Positions 7,868-16,723 of a stretch of 64,000 nt of DNA are shown here, piece by piece. Positions within the stretch are counted from its first letter, which is position 1; each line of letters begins with the position of its first letter. Made by a program: the position numbers and the translations under genes. The stretch spans positions 1 through 64,000 of the forward strand of contig NZ_JAHHZS010000012.1 of the NCBI RefSeq assembly GCF_022606295.1, in the 5' to 3' direction. A model generated the notes under the pieces. The model saw only the letters and a list, made by a program, of their open reading frames with translations, had not been told where the DNA came from and ran no database searches. The stretch is from Arthrobacter bambusae. GTDB lineage: Bacteria > Actinomycetota > Actinomycetes > Actinomycetales > Micrococcaceae.

Positions 7868-8704
7868 ATGGCGAACTACACTGCTGCTGACATCAAGGCC
7901 CTGCGCGAGCGCACCGGCGCCGGCATGATGGACGTCAAGAAGGCTCTTGACGAGGCCAACGGCGACGCCGAGAAGGCCATCGAGATCATCCGCATCAAGG
8001 GCCTCAAGGGCGCTACGAAGCGTGAAGGCCGCTCCACCGCCGAAGGCCTGGTTGCAGCCAAGGTCACGGACGGTGTCGGCGTAATGATCGAGGTCAACTG
8101 CGAGACCGACTTCGTTGCCAAGGCTGACAAGTTCATCCAGCTGGCCGACAAGGTCCTGGCCGTCGCCGTCGAGTCCGGCGCTGCCGACCTCGAGACCCTG
8201 CTGGCCATCGACGTCGAAGGCAAGCCCCTGTCCGAGGTTGTCGTCGAAGAAGGCGCCGTTCTCGGCGAAAAGGTTGTTGTCCGCCGCATCGCCCGCATTG
8301 AAGGCGGCACGGTTGACGCTTACCTGCACAAGACCTCCAAGGACCTCCCGGCCCAGGTCGGCGTCCTGTTCGCCGTCGAGGGCGAGGGCGACGCCGCTGC
8401 TACCGCAGCCCACGACGTCGCTGTCCACGTTGCAGCCATGGCCCCGAACTACCTGAGCCGCGAAGACGTCCCGGCCGAGCTGGTCGAGTCCGAGCGCCGC
8501 ATCGCCGAAGAGACCGCCAAGGCCGAAGGCAAGCCGGAAGCCGCTCTCACCAAGATCGTCGAAGGCCGCGTGACGGGCTTCTACAAGGGCGAAGTTCTCT
8601 TGGACCAGGCATTCGCCAAGGATTCCAAGAAGACCGTTGCACAGGTCCTCGAAGAGGCCGGCGTCAAGGCAACCGCAGTTGCCCGTTTCCGCGTCGGAAA
8701 CTAG
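7868..8704 (+). CDS. tsf: Translation elongation factor Ts
   Basis: A 278-residue EF-Ts, the nucleotide-exchange factor of EF-Tu. The N-terminal UBA-like domain has [16 protein letters not shown], followed by the DxxFVA signature in [14 protein letters not shown], whose Asp-Phe pair inserts into EF-Tu. Length agrees with the family. It follows rpsB by 120 bases, the standard bacterial pairing, and is followed by a strong terminator. Confidence 0.98.
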   Translation: MANYTAADIKALRERTGAGMMDVKKALDEANGDAEKAIEIIRIKGLKGATKREGRSTAEGLVAAKVTDGVGVMIEVNCETDFVAKADKFIQLADKVLAVAVESGAADLETLLAIDVEGKPLSEVVVEEGAVLGEKVVVRRIARIEGGTVDAYLHKTSKDLPAQVGVLFAVEGEGDAAATAAHDVAVHVAAMAPNYLSREDVPAELVESERRIAEETAKAEGKPEAALTKIVEGRVTGFYKGEVLLDQAFAKDSKKTVAQVLEEAGVKATAVARFRVGN

Positions 8705-8713
8705 TTAGACATA

Positions 8714-8749
8714 CAAAAGGGGTGGTCACTTCGGTGGCCGCCCCTTTTG
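8714..8749 (+). terminator. Rho-independent terminator after tsf
   Basis: CAAAAGGGGTGGTCAC (8714-8729), TTCG tetraloop, then GTGGCCGCCCCTTTTG (8734-8749): a 16-bp stem with G-U wobbles and the U tract built into the descending arm. Confidence 0.88.
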
Positions 8750-8850
8750 CATGCAACGGCAGGCCCGCACCGAGTGCCTCCACAGCCGGCAGCTTTCTGC
8801 CCGGCCCCCAGCAAGATAATCTAGCCAGAGTCCACAAACGGGAAGGCACC

Positions 8851-9588
8851 ATGGAAACCGAGAACACTGCAATCCATCCGGAGAAGACCCGTCGTCGTGT
8901 ACTGCTGAAGCTGTCCGGCGAGGTCATCGGCGGCGGAAAGCTTGGCGTGGACCCGGAAACCGTCCGCGCCATCGCCAAGCAAATCGCCGCAGCTGTTTCC
9001 GAGGTCGAGGTGGCAATCGTCGTAGGAGGCGGAAACTTCTTCCGCGGCGCCGAACTTTCCCAGAGCGGCATGGACCGTTCCCGCGCCGACTACATGGGTA
9101 TGCTCGGCACAGTCATGAACTGCCTGGCCCTGCAGGATTTCCTGGAGCAAGCCGGCGTCGAGACCCGCGTCCAGAGCGCCATCACCATGGGGCAGGTTGC
9201 CGAGGCCTACATTCCGCGCCGTGCCATCCGCCACATGGAGAAGGGCCGCGTGGTCATCTTCGGTGCAGGCGCAGGCCTTCCGTACTTCTCCACCGACACC
9301 GTGGCCGCCCAGCGCGCCCTCGAAGTGCATGCCGACGTCGTGCTCATGGCAAAGAGCGGCGTGGACGGCGTGTACACTGCGGATCCCAAGAAGGATCCCA
9401 CGGCCGAGAAGCTCGAAAAGCTCAGCTACGACGAGGCCCTGCGCCGTGACATCCGCGTCATGGACCAGACCGCAATGACCATGTGCAAGGACAACAATTT
9501 GTCCATGGTCGTCTTCGGCATGGAAGGCGAAGGGAACGTCACCCGGGCCATTCTCGGCGAAAAGCTGGGCACCCTGGTCACCCCCTAG
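8851..9588 (+). CDS. pyrH: UMP kinase
   Basis: A 245-residue amino-acid-kinase-fold enzyme that phosphorylates UMP to UDP in pyrimidine nucleotide synthesis. Motifs are [33 protein letters not shown] and the C-terminal GTLV. The ATG at 8851 is chosen because GGGAAGG lies just before it and similarity to other PyrH proteins starts shortly after; the open frame continues upstream through the tsf terminator. It heads the pyrH-frr-cdsA cluster. Confidence 0.97.
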   Translation: METENTAIHPEKTRRRVLLKLSGEVIGGGKLGVDPETVRAIAKQIAAAVSEVEVAIVVGGGNFFRGAELSQSGMDRSRADYMGMLGTVMNCLALQDFLEQAGVETRVQSAITMGQVAEAYIPRRAIRHMEKGRVVIFGAGAGLPYFSTDTVAAQRALEVHADVVLMAKSGVDGVYTADPKKDPTAEKLEKLSYDEALRRDIRVMDQTAMTMCKDNNLSMVVFGMEGEGNVTRAILGEKLGTLVTP

Positions 9589-9614
9589 CAAGGGCTAGGA
9601 TATTTCTAGGACTC

Positions 9615-9640
9615 TTCCGCCCGCAGGGGCGGAAATTTAT
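9615..9640 (+). terminator. Rho-independent terminator between pyrH and frr
   Basis: TTCCGCCC (9615-9622), loop GCAG, GGGCGGAA (9627-9634), followed by the T-rich ATTTATT. Placed 27 bases after the pyrH stop. The frr gene may therefore need its own promoter or read-through. Confidence 0.75.
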
Positions 9641-9690
9641 TGTGCATTGCGGCCCGTGCACCGGGGCGCGACTATTTCTGAGGAGAAACC

Positions 9691-10248
9691 GTGATCGAAG
9701 AAACCTTGCTCGAAGCCGGGGAAAAGATGGACAAGGCGGTCGAGGTAGCCAAGGAGGATTTCGCGTCGATCCGTACCGGTCGCGCGAACCCCGGGCTCTA
9801 CAACAAGGTGATCGTGGAATACTACGGCACGCCCACACCGCTGCAGCAGCTCGCTTCCTTTGCTATTCCCGACGCCAGGACCATCCTGATCACGCCCTTT
9901 GACAAGACCTCGATGCGCGACATCGAAAGGGCCTTGAGCGATTCCGAGGTCGGCGCCAATCCGTCCAACGACGGCAACGTCATCCGGATCACCATCCCGG
10001 AGCTCACCCAGGAACGCCGCAAGGAATACGTCAAGATCGTCAAGGGCAAGGGTGAGGACGCAAAGGTTTCCATCCGAAGCATCCGGCGCAAAGCCAAGGA
10101 CGCCCTGGACAAGCTCGTCAAGGACGGCGAAGCCGGAGAAGACGAGGGTGCCCGTGGCGAAAAGGAACTCGACGCCATCACGAAGGCCCACGTCGACGGT
10201 ATCGATGAGCTCCTCAAACGCAAGGAAGCCGAGCTGCTCGAGGTCTGA
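9691..10248 (+). CDS. frr: Ribosome recycling factor
   Basis: A 185-residue RRF, which with EF-G splits post-termination ribosomes. Conserved elements are RTGRANPGLYNKVIVEYYG and PLQQLASF in the hinge and domain II region, and the C-terminal VDGIDELLKRKEAELLEV helix. GTG start (9691) after AGGAGAAACC. Its TGA stop overlaps the cdsA ATG by one base, indicating translational coupling. Confidence 0.97.
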   Translation: MIEETLLEAGEKMDKAVEVAKEDFASIRTGRANPGLYNKVIVEYYGTPTPLQQLASFAIPDARTILITPFDKTSMRDIERALSDSEVGANPSNDGNVIRITIPELTQERRKEYVKIVKGKGEDAKVSIRSIRRKAKDALDKLVKDGEAGEDEGARGEKELDAITKAHVDGIDELLKRKEAELLEV

Positions 10249-11171
10249 TGAGCGAGGCTGAGCCGGCGCCCGCGCAGGGAATCCCCACACGCGCCAGACG
10301 CCAACGAGGCAACCCAACGCCCAAAGCCGGCCGGAATCTTCCGGCCGCCATCGGCGTCGGGCTCGCCATGCTCTTCGCCGTCCTCGGAGGGCTGCTGTTC
10401 CTGCCGCTCGGGTTCGTGCTGCTGACCACCGCGTTCGCGGTCCTCGGTGTGTGGGAAATCTTCCGTGCGCTCGAAGGCCAAGGCACCAGGATGCCGATCA
10501 TCCCCGTGTTGACCGGTACCGTGGCGATGCCGTTGGCGGCTTATTTCGGAGGCACCGAGAGCCTGCTCTTCGCGATGGTGCTGAGCAGCACGGCCGTCCT
10601 GCTCTGGCGGTCCCTTGAAAGCGCTGCGGGAGCTCCGCGCAGCGTCTTCTCAGGAATCTTCACGCTTGCCTGGGTCCCTTTCCTGATCAGCTTTGCCATC
10701 GTGCCTCTCCATGTCGGCACGGGAGCGACGACGGCGGGTCCGTGGCCCGGCGGGCAGGTTCCGGCGGGTGCCTGGCAGATTGCTGTGATGCTGTTGCTAG
10801 TGGTGTCCAACGATACTTTCGGGTATCTCGTCGGCTCTCTGTTCGGCAAGCATCCGATGGCTCCCAAGATCAGCCCCAAGAAGACCTGGGAAGGTTTTGC
10901 CGGCTCGGTGGCAGGTGCCATGGTGATCGGGATCCTCGCCAGCATCTTCGTGCTGGACCGGCCCTGGTGGGTCGGCGTGGTGCTTGCCGTTGGCATGGTT
11001 GCCGCGGCTACCGCCGGGGACCTCGCGGAATCCATGGTCAAGCGGGAACTTGGCGTCAAAGACATGAGCAGCATCCTGCCCGGACACGGCGGGGTCATGG
11101 ACCGGCTCGACTCGATCGTCTTCGCGGCTCCGGCAGCATTTATTCTTTACGCGCTGTTGAGCGGCGCCTGA
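10248..11171 (+). CDS. cdsA: Phosphatidate cytidylyltransferase (CDP-diglyceride synthase)
   Basis: A 307-residue polytopic membrane enzyme making CDP-diacylglycerol from phosphatidate and CTP. The C-terminal signature includes KRELGVKDMSSILPGHGGVMDRLDS, the canonical CTP-transferase motif with its catalytic Asp residues. The N-terminal 40 residues are basic and cytoplasmic, followed by about eight hydrophobic helices. The start overlaps the frr stop by one base (TGATG). Confidence 0.95.
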   Translation: MSEAEPAPAQGIPTRARRQRGNPTPKAGRNLPAAIGVGLAMLFAVLGGLLFLPLGFVLLTTAFAVLGVWEIFRALEGQGTRMPIIPVLTGTVAMPLAAYFGGTESLLFAMVLSSTAVLLWRSLESAAGAPRSVFSGIFTLAWVPFLISFAIVPLHVGTGATTAGPWPGGQVPAGAWQIAVMLLLVVSNDTFGYLVGSLFGKHPMAPKISPKKTWEGFAGSVAGAMVIGILASIFVLDRPWWVGVVLAVGMVAAATAGDLAESMVKRELGVKDMSSILPGHGGVMDRLDSIVFAAPAAFILYALLSGA

Positions 11172-11192
11172 CAACCACCCAGAAGGAAAGCA

Positions 11193-11777
11193 GTGGCAGT
11201 GGACATTCGTCGCCAGATCCCCGCAGCATTTGAGCGCGTGGCGCACAGCAAGTATGGCTACAACGCAAAGCAGGTAGACCAGTTTTTCCAGCGTGCCCGG
11301 TTGTCGTTCGAAAACAGGGCCGAGGCATCGGAGAAGATCGGCAGCGGCGATGTCCGCGCCGTTTCGTTTGATCCTGTCAAAGGCGGCTACGACGCCACTG
11401 CCGTGGACGCAGCACTGGACCGCCTTGAAGACGCCTTCGCCCGGCGCGAACGCGACGAGCTGATAGCGGCCGAAGGCGAGGAAGCCTGGTTGCTGAAGAT
11501 CGGCAAACTCTCCGGAGTGCTGCGGGGCCGTTTGCACCGGCCAGATGGCGAACGTTTCCGCCGGCCGGACAAGAAGCGTGCGCGCAGCTACAACATCGCC
11601 GAGGTCGATGCCTTGTGTGTCTCCCTGATCGGTTACCTGGAAAACGACAAGCCGCTGAGCGTCGACAACGTCCGCCGGGCAGCTTTCTCCGAGGCCCGCG
11701 GTCGCGACGGCTATGAAGAGGCGCAGGTTGATGCTTTCCTCGACCGGGTGGTCGAACTCATGGCGGCCATCGACTAG
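11193..11777 (+). CDS. DivIVA-domain protein
   Basis: A 194-residue protein with three copies of the short DivIVA motif: YGYNAKQVDQFFQRA near residue 25, GGYDATAVDAALDRL near residue 65 and GYEEAQVDAFLDRV near residue 175. It lacks the long coiled coil of true DivIVA/Wag31. GTG start 21 bases after cdsA, with AGAAGGAAAG upstream. Position after cdsA suggests a link to the cell envelope; function unknown. The last gene before a strong bidirectional hairpin. Confidence 0.82.
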   Translation: MAVDIRRQIPAAFERVAHSKYGYNAKQVDQFFQRARLSFENRAEASEKIGSGDVRAVSFDPVKGGYDATAVDAALDRLEDAFARRERDELIAAEGEEAWLLKIGKLSGVLRGRLHRPDGERFRRPDKKRARSYNIAEVDALCVSLIGYLENDKPLSVDNVRRAAFSEARGRDGYEEAQVDAFLDRVVELMAAID

Positions 11778-11818
11778 CCAAGCTCCGGCCCACCCGGGAA
11801 TCGGGGCGGTACCGCTTT

Positions 11819-11863
11819 AAGCAGCAATCCCTCCCACACTCGGTGTGGGAGGGATTGCTGCTT
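11819..11863. terminator. Perfect 21-bp hairpin, bidirectional terminator
   Basis: AAGCAGCAATCCCTCCCACAC (11819-11839) pairs perfectly with 11843-11863 over a 3-base TCG loop. It separates the convergent DivIVA-domain gene and the membrane protein gene ending at 11896, so it can terminate both. Confidence 0.88.
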
Positions 11864-11895
11864 CCGCCTGGGCGGAAGGTCTTTGTGGTTAAGGC

Positions 11896-12483
11896 TTAGT
11901 GGTTATGGACGCCCGGCAGGGAGTGCTCTCCGTGCGGGACGGCATGCGCTCCGGCCACCGAGGCGGCGAGCCCCGGCGTCGTAATTGCTGCGACGACGAC
12001 GGCGGCAGCGAAGGCGGCTCCCAAGAGCGCACCGGCACGTGGGGGAGCCGAAACGGTTCCCCCGACGTCGTCGCGAAACCTGCGGGCGAGCCAGGCGGAG
12101 GATCCCAACGCCATCAGGACCAGGAAAAGAGCCGCCAGATGCCCGCCGTCGAGCACCCTTTGGGCCATGCCGGCAACCAGGAATCCGACGTGGACCAGCA
12201 CGGCCGCGAGGAGGCCTGCGGTTGTTGGCTTACGGAACCGGAGCCGCCCCTTTTGGAGGCTGGCAATCGAGCTTGCGATCAGCGCCAGGCCCCAGACCAC
12301 GAAGAGGCCGCCCGCCCACACCAGGGGTCCCCGGCCCAAGATGTAGCTCGAGGCGATGGAAAGCTCGACGAGGCCCGCGCCCATTCCCGCAAAGCACGAG
12401 AACAAGGTGAGGGAGGCCCCAAGGGTGGGTCCCACGGACGTCGTTGGCTGAGCTGACACGGGGGTCGCAGCTTGAGCAGACAC
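11896..12483 (-). CDS. Hypothetical membrane protein with His-rich C-terminus
   Basis: A 195-residue integral membrane protein of unknown function. GTG 12483 is chosen for the strong GGAAGGAGCC site before it; the frame is open further upstream into the DUF4383 gene. After a short Thr/Ser/Ala-rich cytoplasmic start there are about five hydrophobic helices. The last 20 residues hold five histidines (HAVPHGEH and VHNH), which might bind metal. Shares a short intergenic gap and strand with the DUF4383 gene at 12512 and is probably cotranscribed with it. Confidence 0.7.
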   Translation of the reverse strand: MSAQAATPVSAQPTTSVGPTLGASLTLFSCFAGMGAGLVELSIASSYILGRGPLVWAGGLFVVWGLALIASSIASLQKGRLRFRKPTTAGLLAAVLVHVGFLVAGMAQRVLDGGHLAALFLVLMALGSSAWLARRFRDDVGGTVSAPPRAGALLGAAFAAAVVVAAITTPGLAASVAGAHAVPHGEHSLPGVHNH

Positions 12484-12511
12484 GGACGGCTCCTTCCGGG
12501 TTTCGAGGTGT

Positions 12512-12925
12512 TTAGACGTGGGCCCTGGCGGTGGTGGCCGGAACCTTGTCCTGCGAGAGGCCGATGCCGAGAAGAACCACAGCGCTGGCAAGGTGCAGGA
12601 CGTTGTCTGCGCCGTTAAGGGCAATGATGTTCAGTGCGGAGCCCACGAGGAACAGTCCGAGGATGCCGACAAGCAAGTAGACGGCGCCGACGGTGGTATT
12701 GACGGTCTTGGACAGAACGGTGCTGTTCATGCCCGAGTAGAGGAGGGCCGCGCCAATGGCGAGGTGGATGATGTTGTGCAGGGGGTTTACCGCAAAGATG
12801 ATCAGATTGGCACCCTCGGTTGCGAAGAATCCAATTCCCGAGGTGACGAAGAATCCAACGACACCCACGAGCAGGTAGACGGCGCCAAAGATGGTGGCGA
12901 TCAGGCGGTTGGGCGAAGTGCGCAT
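12512..12925 (-). CDS. DUF4383 family membrane protein
   Basis: A 137-residue protein with four transmembrane helices arranged as two similar halves, each with GAVYLLVG and a later NxxHNIIHLAIG or NVLHLAS block. This internal duplication with NPLHNIIHL is the DUF4383 signature. ATG 12925 is preceded by GGAAGG; the upstream open frame is not coding. Function unknown; such proteins are common in actinobacteria, often near stress genes. Confidence 0.85.
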   Translation of the reverse strand: MRTSPNRLIATIFGAVYLLVGVVGFFVTSGIGFFATEGANLIIFAVNPLHNIIHLAIGAALLYSGMNSTVLSKTVNTTVGAVYLLVGILGLFLVGSALNIIALNGADNVLHLASAVVLLGIGLSQDKVPATTARAHV

Positions 12926-13053
12926 GGTCCAAACCTTCCGGTATGGCCGGGGTTGTCTCCGGCCTGTGTTCGAAACCCCGGACGGGGCTCTCAACCAGAT
13001 ATTCGGACTCCCCGGCACGATGGATGGGTCGGATGGGATGAATTTTTTCGGAG

Positions 13054-13740
13054 TTATCCCTGCGGCTGGAGACGGATGGCGTCCATTTTCAAATCATTGC
13101 CTTCAAAGTTGTACCTGAAGTCAAGGGTTTTGCCTTGGCACTGCAGGGTTCCAACAACGTCGGCCGTGTTGTTGCCGTTGAATGAACCGACGTTTACGGA
13201 GTCGTAATGGGGCCTGCAGGTGTTGTCCAGTCCGAGACCCGCAATGCCGGCCATGAACTTGTCCTTCGTCAGGCTTCGGGTGAGCACGGGGTTCATGTAC
13301 TGGTCGTACGCCTGGGAGCTTTGGCCGTTCACGATCAGGCGGGTGAAGTCGTCGGAGACGGCCTGGGCCCGGTTCGTGGCACTTCCCACCACGTTGACCA
13401 GAACGACGACCCCCACGATGACAAGGGCGACGAACGCGGCCACCGCTCCGAGAATGATCCAGAGGAGCTTTCGGTTCTTCGCAGGCGGCGGGACGGGCAT
13501 CCCGTAGGGGTGGGGAGGGTACGCCCCGTGCCCTGGAGGGGCGTAGGGGCCGGAGTACTGCCCGGGAGCGGGGTACTGCGCCGGCGGTGTGAACTGGCTT
13601 GGCCGGCCGTAAGGGGCGGGGTATTGACCGGTTGGGCCGTCAGGCGGCGTGTTGCCGTGCCGCGGTGCTTCGCCTCCCGACGCCGGCGGGACGGCCCGAG
13701 GGTCCTGGTCAGGCTGCAGCGGTACTTGCGGGGTGCTCAC
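13054..13740 (-). CDS. Single-pass membrane protein with Pro-rich N-terminus and extracytoplasmic domain
   Basis: 228 residues. Residues 1-85 are Pro/Gly/Tyr-rich and cytoplasmic; KNRKLLW then leads into one transmembrane helix (about 90-113). The rest is a small extracytoplasmic domain of about 110 residues with two cysteines (in NTCRPHY and TLQCQGK) that could form a disulfide, and pattern LIVNGQSSQAYDQYM resembling DUF4878-like or DUF4333-like lipoprotein domains. Function unknown. GTG start at 13740. Confidence 0.7.
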   Translation of the reverse strand: MSTPQVPLQPDQDPRAVPPASGGEAPRHGNTPPDGPTGQYPAPYGRPSQFTPPAQYPAPGQYSGPYAPPGHGAYPPHPYGMPVPPPAKNRKLLWIILGAVAAFVALVIVGVVVLVNVVGSATNRAQAVSDDFTRLIVNGQSSQAYDQYMNPVLTRSLTKDKFMAGIAGLGLDNTCRPHYDSVNVGSFNGNNTADVVGTLQCQGKTLDFRYNFEGNDLKMDAIRLQPQG

Positions 13741-13865
13741 GGGTGGTTCCCCTTCCCGGCGACCAGGCCTGCGCCGCCAACCGGACAGAAGCCGCCAGCC
13801 GGCCCCCTAGGCGTCCACCTGCATCAAATCGCACATTCCAGCGAGGAGCAAGGGGATTCAAGGGC

Positions 13866-14351
13866 TCAGCCCGTGCGGAGCGCCTTCTTGGTATTCCGGT
13901 TCAACAACGGCTGCACTCGGAAAGGAATCAATTCGCCCATGGACATGGCAGTGTCCGTTCGTTCCACTCCGTCGCACGCAAGGATCTTGCCGTTGATCCG
14001 GAACAGATCCTCGGCGTCGAGCGCCACCACCCGCAGCAGCAGGTCAGCCGAACCGGTCAGTCCGTACCCCTCCAGGATTTCCGGGATTTCGGCGAGGTCC
14101 AAGGCAAGCTGCCCAAGCTTCTGCTGCTGCACATGCACCGAGATGAACGCCATGAGCGGGTAGCCGAGGGCTGCCGGGTTGATGCGCCGTTCGAAGGAAA
14201 GGAACGCATGCTTCTTTTCCAGCTGGGCCATCCGCGCCTGGACCGTATTCCGGGAAAGTCCCAGCTTCTGCGCCAAGGCCACCACCGTGCCGCGGGGATC
14301 CTTCGCCATGGCCGAAAGCAGGCGTGTGTCGGTGCCATCTAAAGCTTGCAT
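13866..14351 (-). CDS. Lrp/AsnC-family transcriptional regulator, probable Bkd regulator
   Basis: A 161-residue Lrp/AsnC protein. The N-terminal winged HTH has LDGTDTRLLSAMAKDPRGT and the recognition-helix region LGLSRNTVQARMAQLEK; the C-terminal half is the RAM ligand-binding domain (GSADLLLRVVALDAEDLF). Such proteins sense amino acids as oligomers. ATG 14351 is chosen; an in-frame start 30 bases upstream is also possible. It is divergent from the bkd operon across about 195 bases that include a perfect palindrome, so it probably controls bkd in response to branched-chain amino acids, as BkdR does in Pseudomonas. Confidence 0.85.
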   Translation of the reverse strand: MQALDGTDTRLLSAMAKDPRGTVVALAQKLGLSRNTVQARMAQLEKKHAFLSFERRINPAALGYPLMAFISVHVQQQKLGQLALDLAEIPEILEGYGLTGSADLLLRVVALDAEDLFRINGKILACDGVERTDTAMSMGELIPFRVQPLLNRNTKKALRTG

Positions 14352-14433
14352 AATGCGCAACGTTAGCACGGTGCCTACCATTCAGATAGGGCAGAATGCG
14401 CAGGATTTTCAACGGTGGTTGTACCCAATGAGC

Positions 14434-14453
14434 ATTGTGAGTAGGGTCACAAT
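14434..14453. promoter_or_regulatory. Palindrome in the Lrp/bkd divergent promoter region
   Basis: ATTGTGA (14434-14440), spacer GTAGGG, TCACAAT (14447-14453): perfect 7-bp arms. It lies between the divergent Lrp-type regulator and bkdA and is a good candidate operator for that regulator. Confidence 0.55.
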
Positions 14454-14546
14454 TAATCCAGGCGACGACGCCCGGATGCTGGCCTGCGGGTGGATCACAA
14501 GTCCCTCCAAAGGCCTGCGAGCACGAGCTGAAAGGTGCGATCAACT

Positions 14547-15713
14547 GTGTTGACGGACGAACCCGGCCAGGACGCCTACAAGGTGCCGAATCCCGGAATC
14601 AGTGCAGCAAGCCCGCGTCGGACCGGCGGGGATCTGGTCCAACTGATTTCCCCGGAAGGGGAACGCATCAGCCACCCGGAGTTCGATCTCTGGGTCAGCG
14701 ATGTCACGGACGAGCAACTGTGCTCGCTGTACGAGGACATGATGGTCATCCGCCGTATCGACGCCGAGGCCACGGCCTTGCAGCGTCAGGGTGAGCTGGC
14801 CCTGTGGCCGCCACTGCTGGGCCAGGAAGCCTCCCAGATCGGTTCCGGCAGGGCCCTCAGGGACGACGACTTTGTCTTCCCCAGCTATCGGGACAACGGC
14901 GTTGCCTACTGCCGCGGCGTGGAGCCAACGGATTTGGTCCGCGCGTGGCGCGGCAACGCTTCGGCCGGTTGGGACCCGTACCGCCACAACATCGCCACCC
15001 AACAGATCATCATCGGCTCGCAATCGCTGCACGCAACCGGCTACGCGATGGGCATCCAGTACGACGGAGCGGACTCCGTGGCAGTTTCCTACTTCGGCGA
15101 TGGCGCCACGAGCGAGGGCGATGTCAACGAGGCCATGGTCTTCGCGGCGAGCTTCCAGGTACCCGTGGTCTTCATCTGCCAGAACAACCACTGGGCCATC
15201 TCGGAACCCGTCCGGATTCAGTCCCACATCCAGATCGCCGACCGTGCTTCGGGCTTCGGAATCCCCAGCATGCGGGTCGACGGGAACGACGTCCTGGCTG
15301 TCCTGGCTGCCACGCGCATTGCGTTGGACCGGGCCCGCAACGGCGGCGGACCGACCTTCATCGAAGCGGTGACCTATCGCATGGGCCCGCACACGACGGC
15401 GGATGATCCCACCCGTTACCGCGACGCCAATGAACTTGAAGACTGGGCAGCCAAGGACCCGATTACCCGGCTCAAGGCGCTCCTTCGGACCAAGGGACTC
15501 CTGACGGAAGAGGTCGAAGCCAAGACCCAGGCCAAAGCGGACGAGGTGGCCAGGGACCTGCGGGCAGGAGTCATCAACATGCCCGATCCCGCGCCCCTCG
15601 ATCTTTTCAAGCACGTCTACAGCACGCCCAACTCCTGGATCGAACGCCAGAAGGACCACTACTCCCGCTATCTGGAAAGCTTCAGCGGATCAACCCAGGA
15701 AGGTGCCCTCTGA
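14547..15713 (+). CDS. bkdA: 2-oxo acid dehydrogenase E1 component, alpha subunit
   Basis: A 388-residue thiamine-diphosphate-binding subunit. The ThDP/Mg motif is GDGATSEGDVNEA followed by CQNNHWAISEP, and the N-terminal MVIRRIDAEATALQRQGEL block is typical of branched-chain or acetoin-type E1 alpha. GTG 14547 is preferred because AAAGG (14531-14535) would overlap an alternative GTG at 14535. The product decarboxylates 2-keto acids from Leu, Ile and Val, passing the acyl group to E2. The next gene starts at the base of its stop codon (TGATG). Branched-chain rather than pyruvate specificity is inferred from the neighbouring Lrp and leucine genes. Confidence 0.92.
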   Translation: MLTDEPGQDAYKVPNPGISAASPRRTGGDLVQLISPEGERISHPEFDLWVSDVTDEQLCSLYEDMMVIRRIDAEATALQRQGELALWPPLLGQEASQIGSGRALRDDDFVFPSYRDNGVAYCRGVEPTDLVRAWRGNASAGWDPYRHNIATQQIIIGSQSLHATGYAMGIQYDGADSVAVSYFGDGATSEGDVNEAMVFAASFQVPVVFICQNNHWAISEPVRIQSHIQIADRASGFGIPSMRVDGNDVLAVLAATRIALDRARNGGGPTFIEAVTYRMGPHTTADDPTRYRDANELEDWAAKDPITRLKALLRTKGLLTEEVEAKTQAKADEVARDLRAGVINMPDPAPLDLFKHVYSTPNSWIERQKDHYSRYLESFSGSTQEGAL

Positions 15714-16723
15714 TGAGCAAGCTGACCTTCGCCCGCGCCATCAACGCCGGCCTGCGCAAGTCCCTCGAAAACGATCCCAAAGTTGTCCTCATGGGTGAGG
15801 ACATCGGAGCGCTCGGCGGCGTTTTCCGTGTGACCGACGGCCTCCAGAAAGACTTCGGCAAACACCGGGTGGTTGATACTCCCTTGGCCGAATCCGCGAT
15901 TATCGGCACCGCCGTCGGACTGGCCTACCGCGGCTACCGGCCGGTCTGCGAAATCCAATTCGATGGCTTCATCTACCCGGCATTCGACCAGATCGTCAGC
16001 CAAGTAGCCAAGATGCATTACAGGACCCAGGGCCGCGTCAAGATGCCCATCACCATCCGGGTTCCCTTCGGCGGCGGAATCGGTTCGCCCGAGCACCACT
16101 CCGAGTCCCCGGAAGCCTACTTCACGCACACCTCGGGACTCCGCGTCATCAGCGTCTCCAACCCGCAGGACGCGTACACCATGATCCAGCAGGCCATCGC
16201 CTCGGACGACCCGGTGCTCTACTTCGAACCCAAGCGCCGCTACCACGACAAGGGAGAAGTGGACGAGACGGCGGAGCTTTCCACGGCGCTGTCCATGGAG
16301 AAGGCAAGGGTGGTCACTCCAGGCAGCGACGTCACTTTGGTGACGTACGGACCGCTCGTGAAGACCGCGAACGACGCCGCCATGGCCGCCGCCGACGAAG
16401 GAGTCTCCGTGGAGGTCATCGACCTGCGCTCGCTTGCTCCGATCGACTTCCCGGCAGTGGAGGCATCCGTCCGCAAGACCGGCAGGCTCGTCATCACGCA
16501 TGAGGCTGCGCAGTCCGGCGGGCTCGGCGCCGAAATCGCCGCCAGCATCACGGAGCGTTGCTTCAACTACCTTGAAGCGGCGCCGGTCCGGATCACCGGG
16601 TTCGACATCCCGTACCCGTACTCAAAGCTCGAGATGCACCACCTGCCGGACCTGGACAGGATCCTTGACGGTGTGGACCGCGCACTCGGCCGCGGCAACT
16701 CCCTGAGCGGGCTGGAAGGATGA
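15713..16723 (+). CDS. bkdB: 2-oxo acid dehydrogenase E1 component, beta subunit
   Basis: 336 residues. A transketolase-like pyrimidine-binding domain (residues 1-180, with VVLMGEDIGALGGVFRVTDGL and the RVPFGGGIGSPEHHSESPE region typical of BCKDH E1 beta) is followed by the C-terminal transketolase domain (VTYGPLVKTANDAA, HEAAQSGGLGAEI). It pairs with the alpha subunit to form the E1 heterotetramer. One-base overlap with bkdA and four-base ATGA overlap with bkdC, so the three are translationally coupled. Confidence 0.95.
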   Translation: MSKLTFARAINAGLRKSLENDPKVVLMGEDIGALGGVFRVTDGLQKDFGKHRVVDTPLAESAIIGTAVGLAYRGYRPVCEIQFDGFIYPAFDQIVSQVAKMHYRTQGRVKMPITIRVPFGGGIGSPEHHSESPEAYFTHTSGLRVISVSNPQDAYTMIQQAIASDDPVLYFEPKRRYHDKGEVDETAELSTALSMEKARVVTPGSDVTLVTYGPLVKTANDAAMAAADEGVSVEVIDLRSLAPIDFPAVEASVRKTGRLVITHEAAQSGGLGAEIAASITERCFNYLEAAPVRITGFDIPYPYSKLEMHHLPDLDRILDGVDRALGRGNSLSGLEG

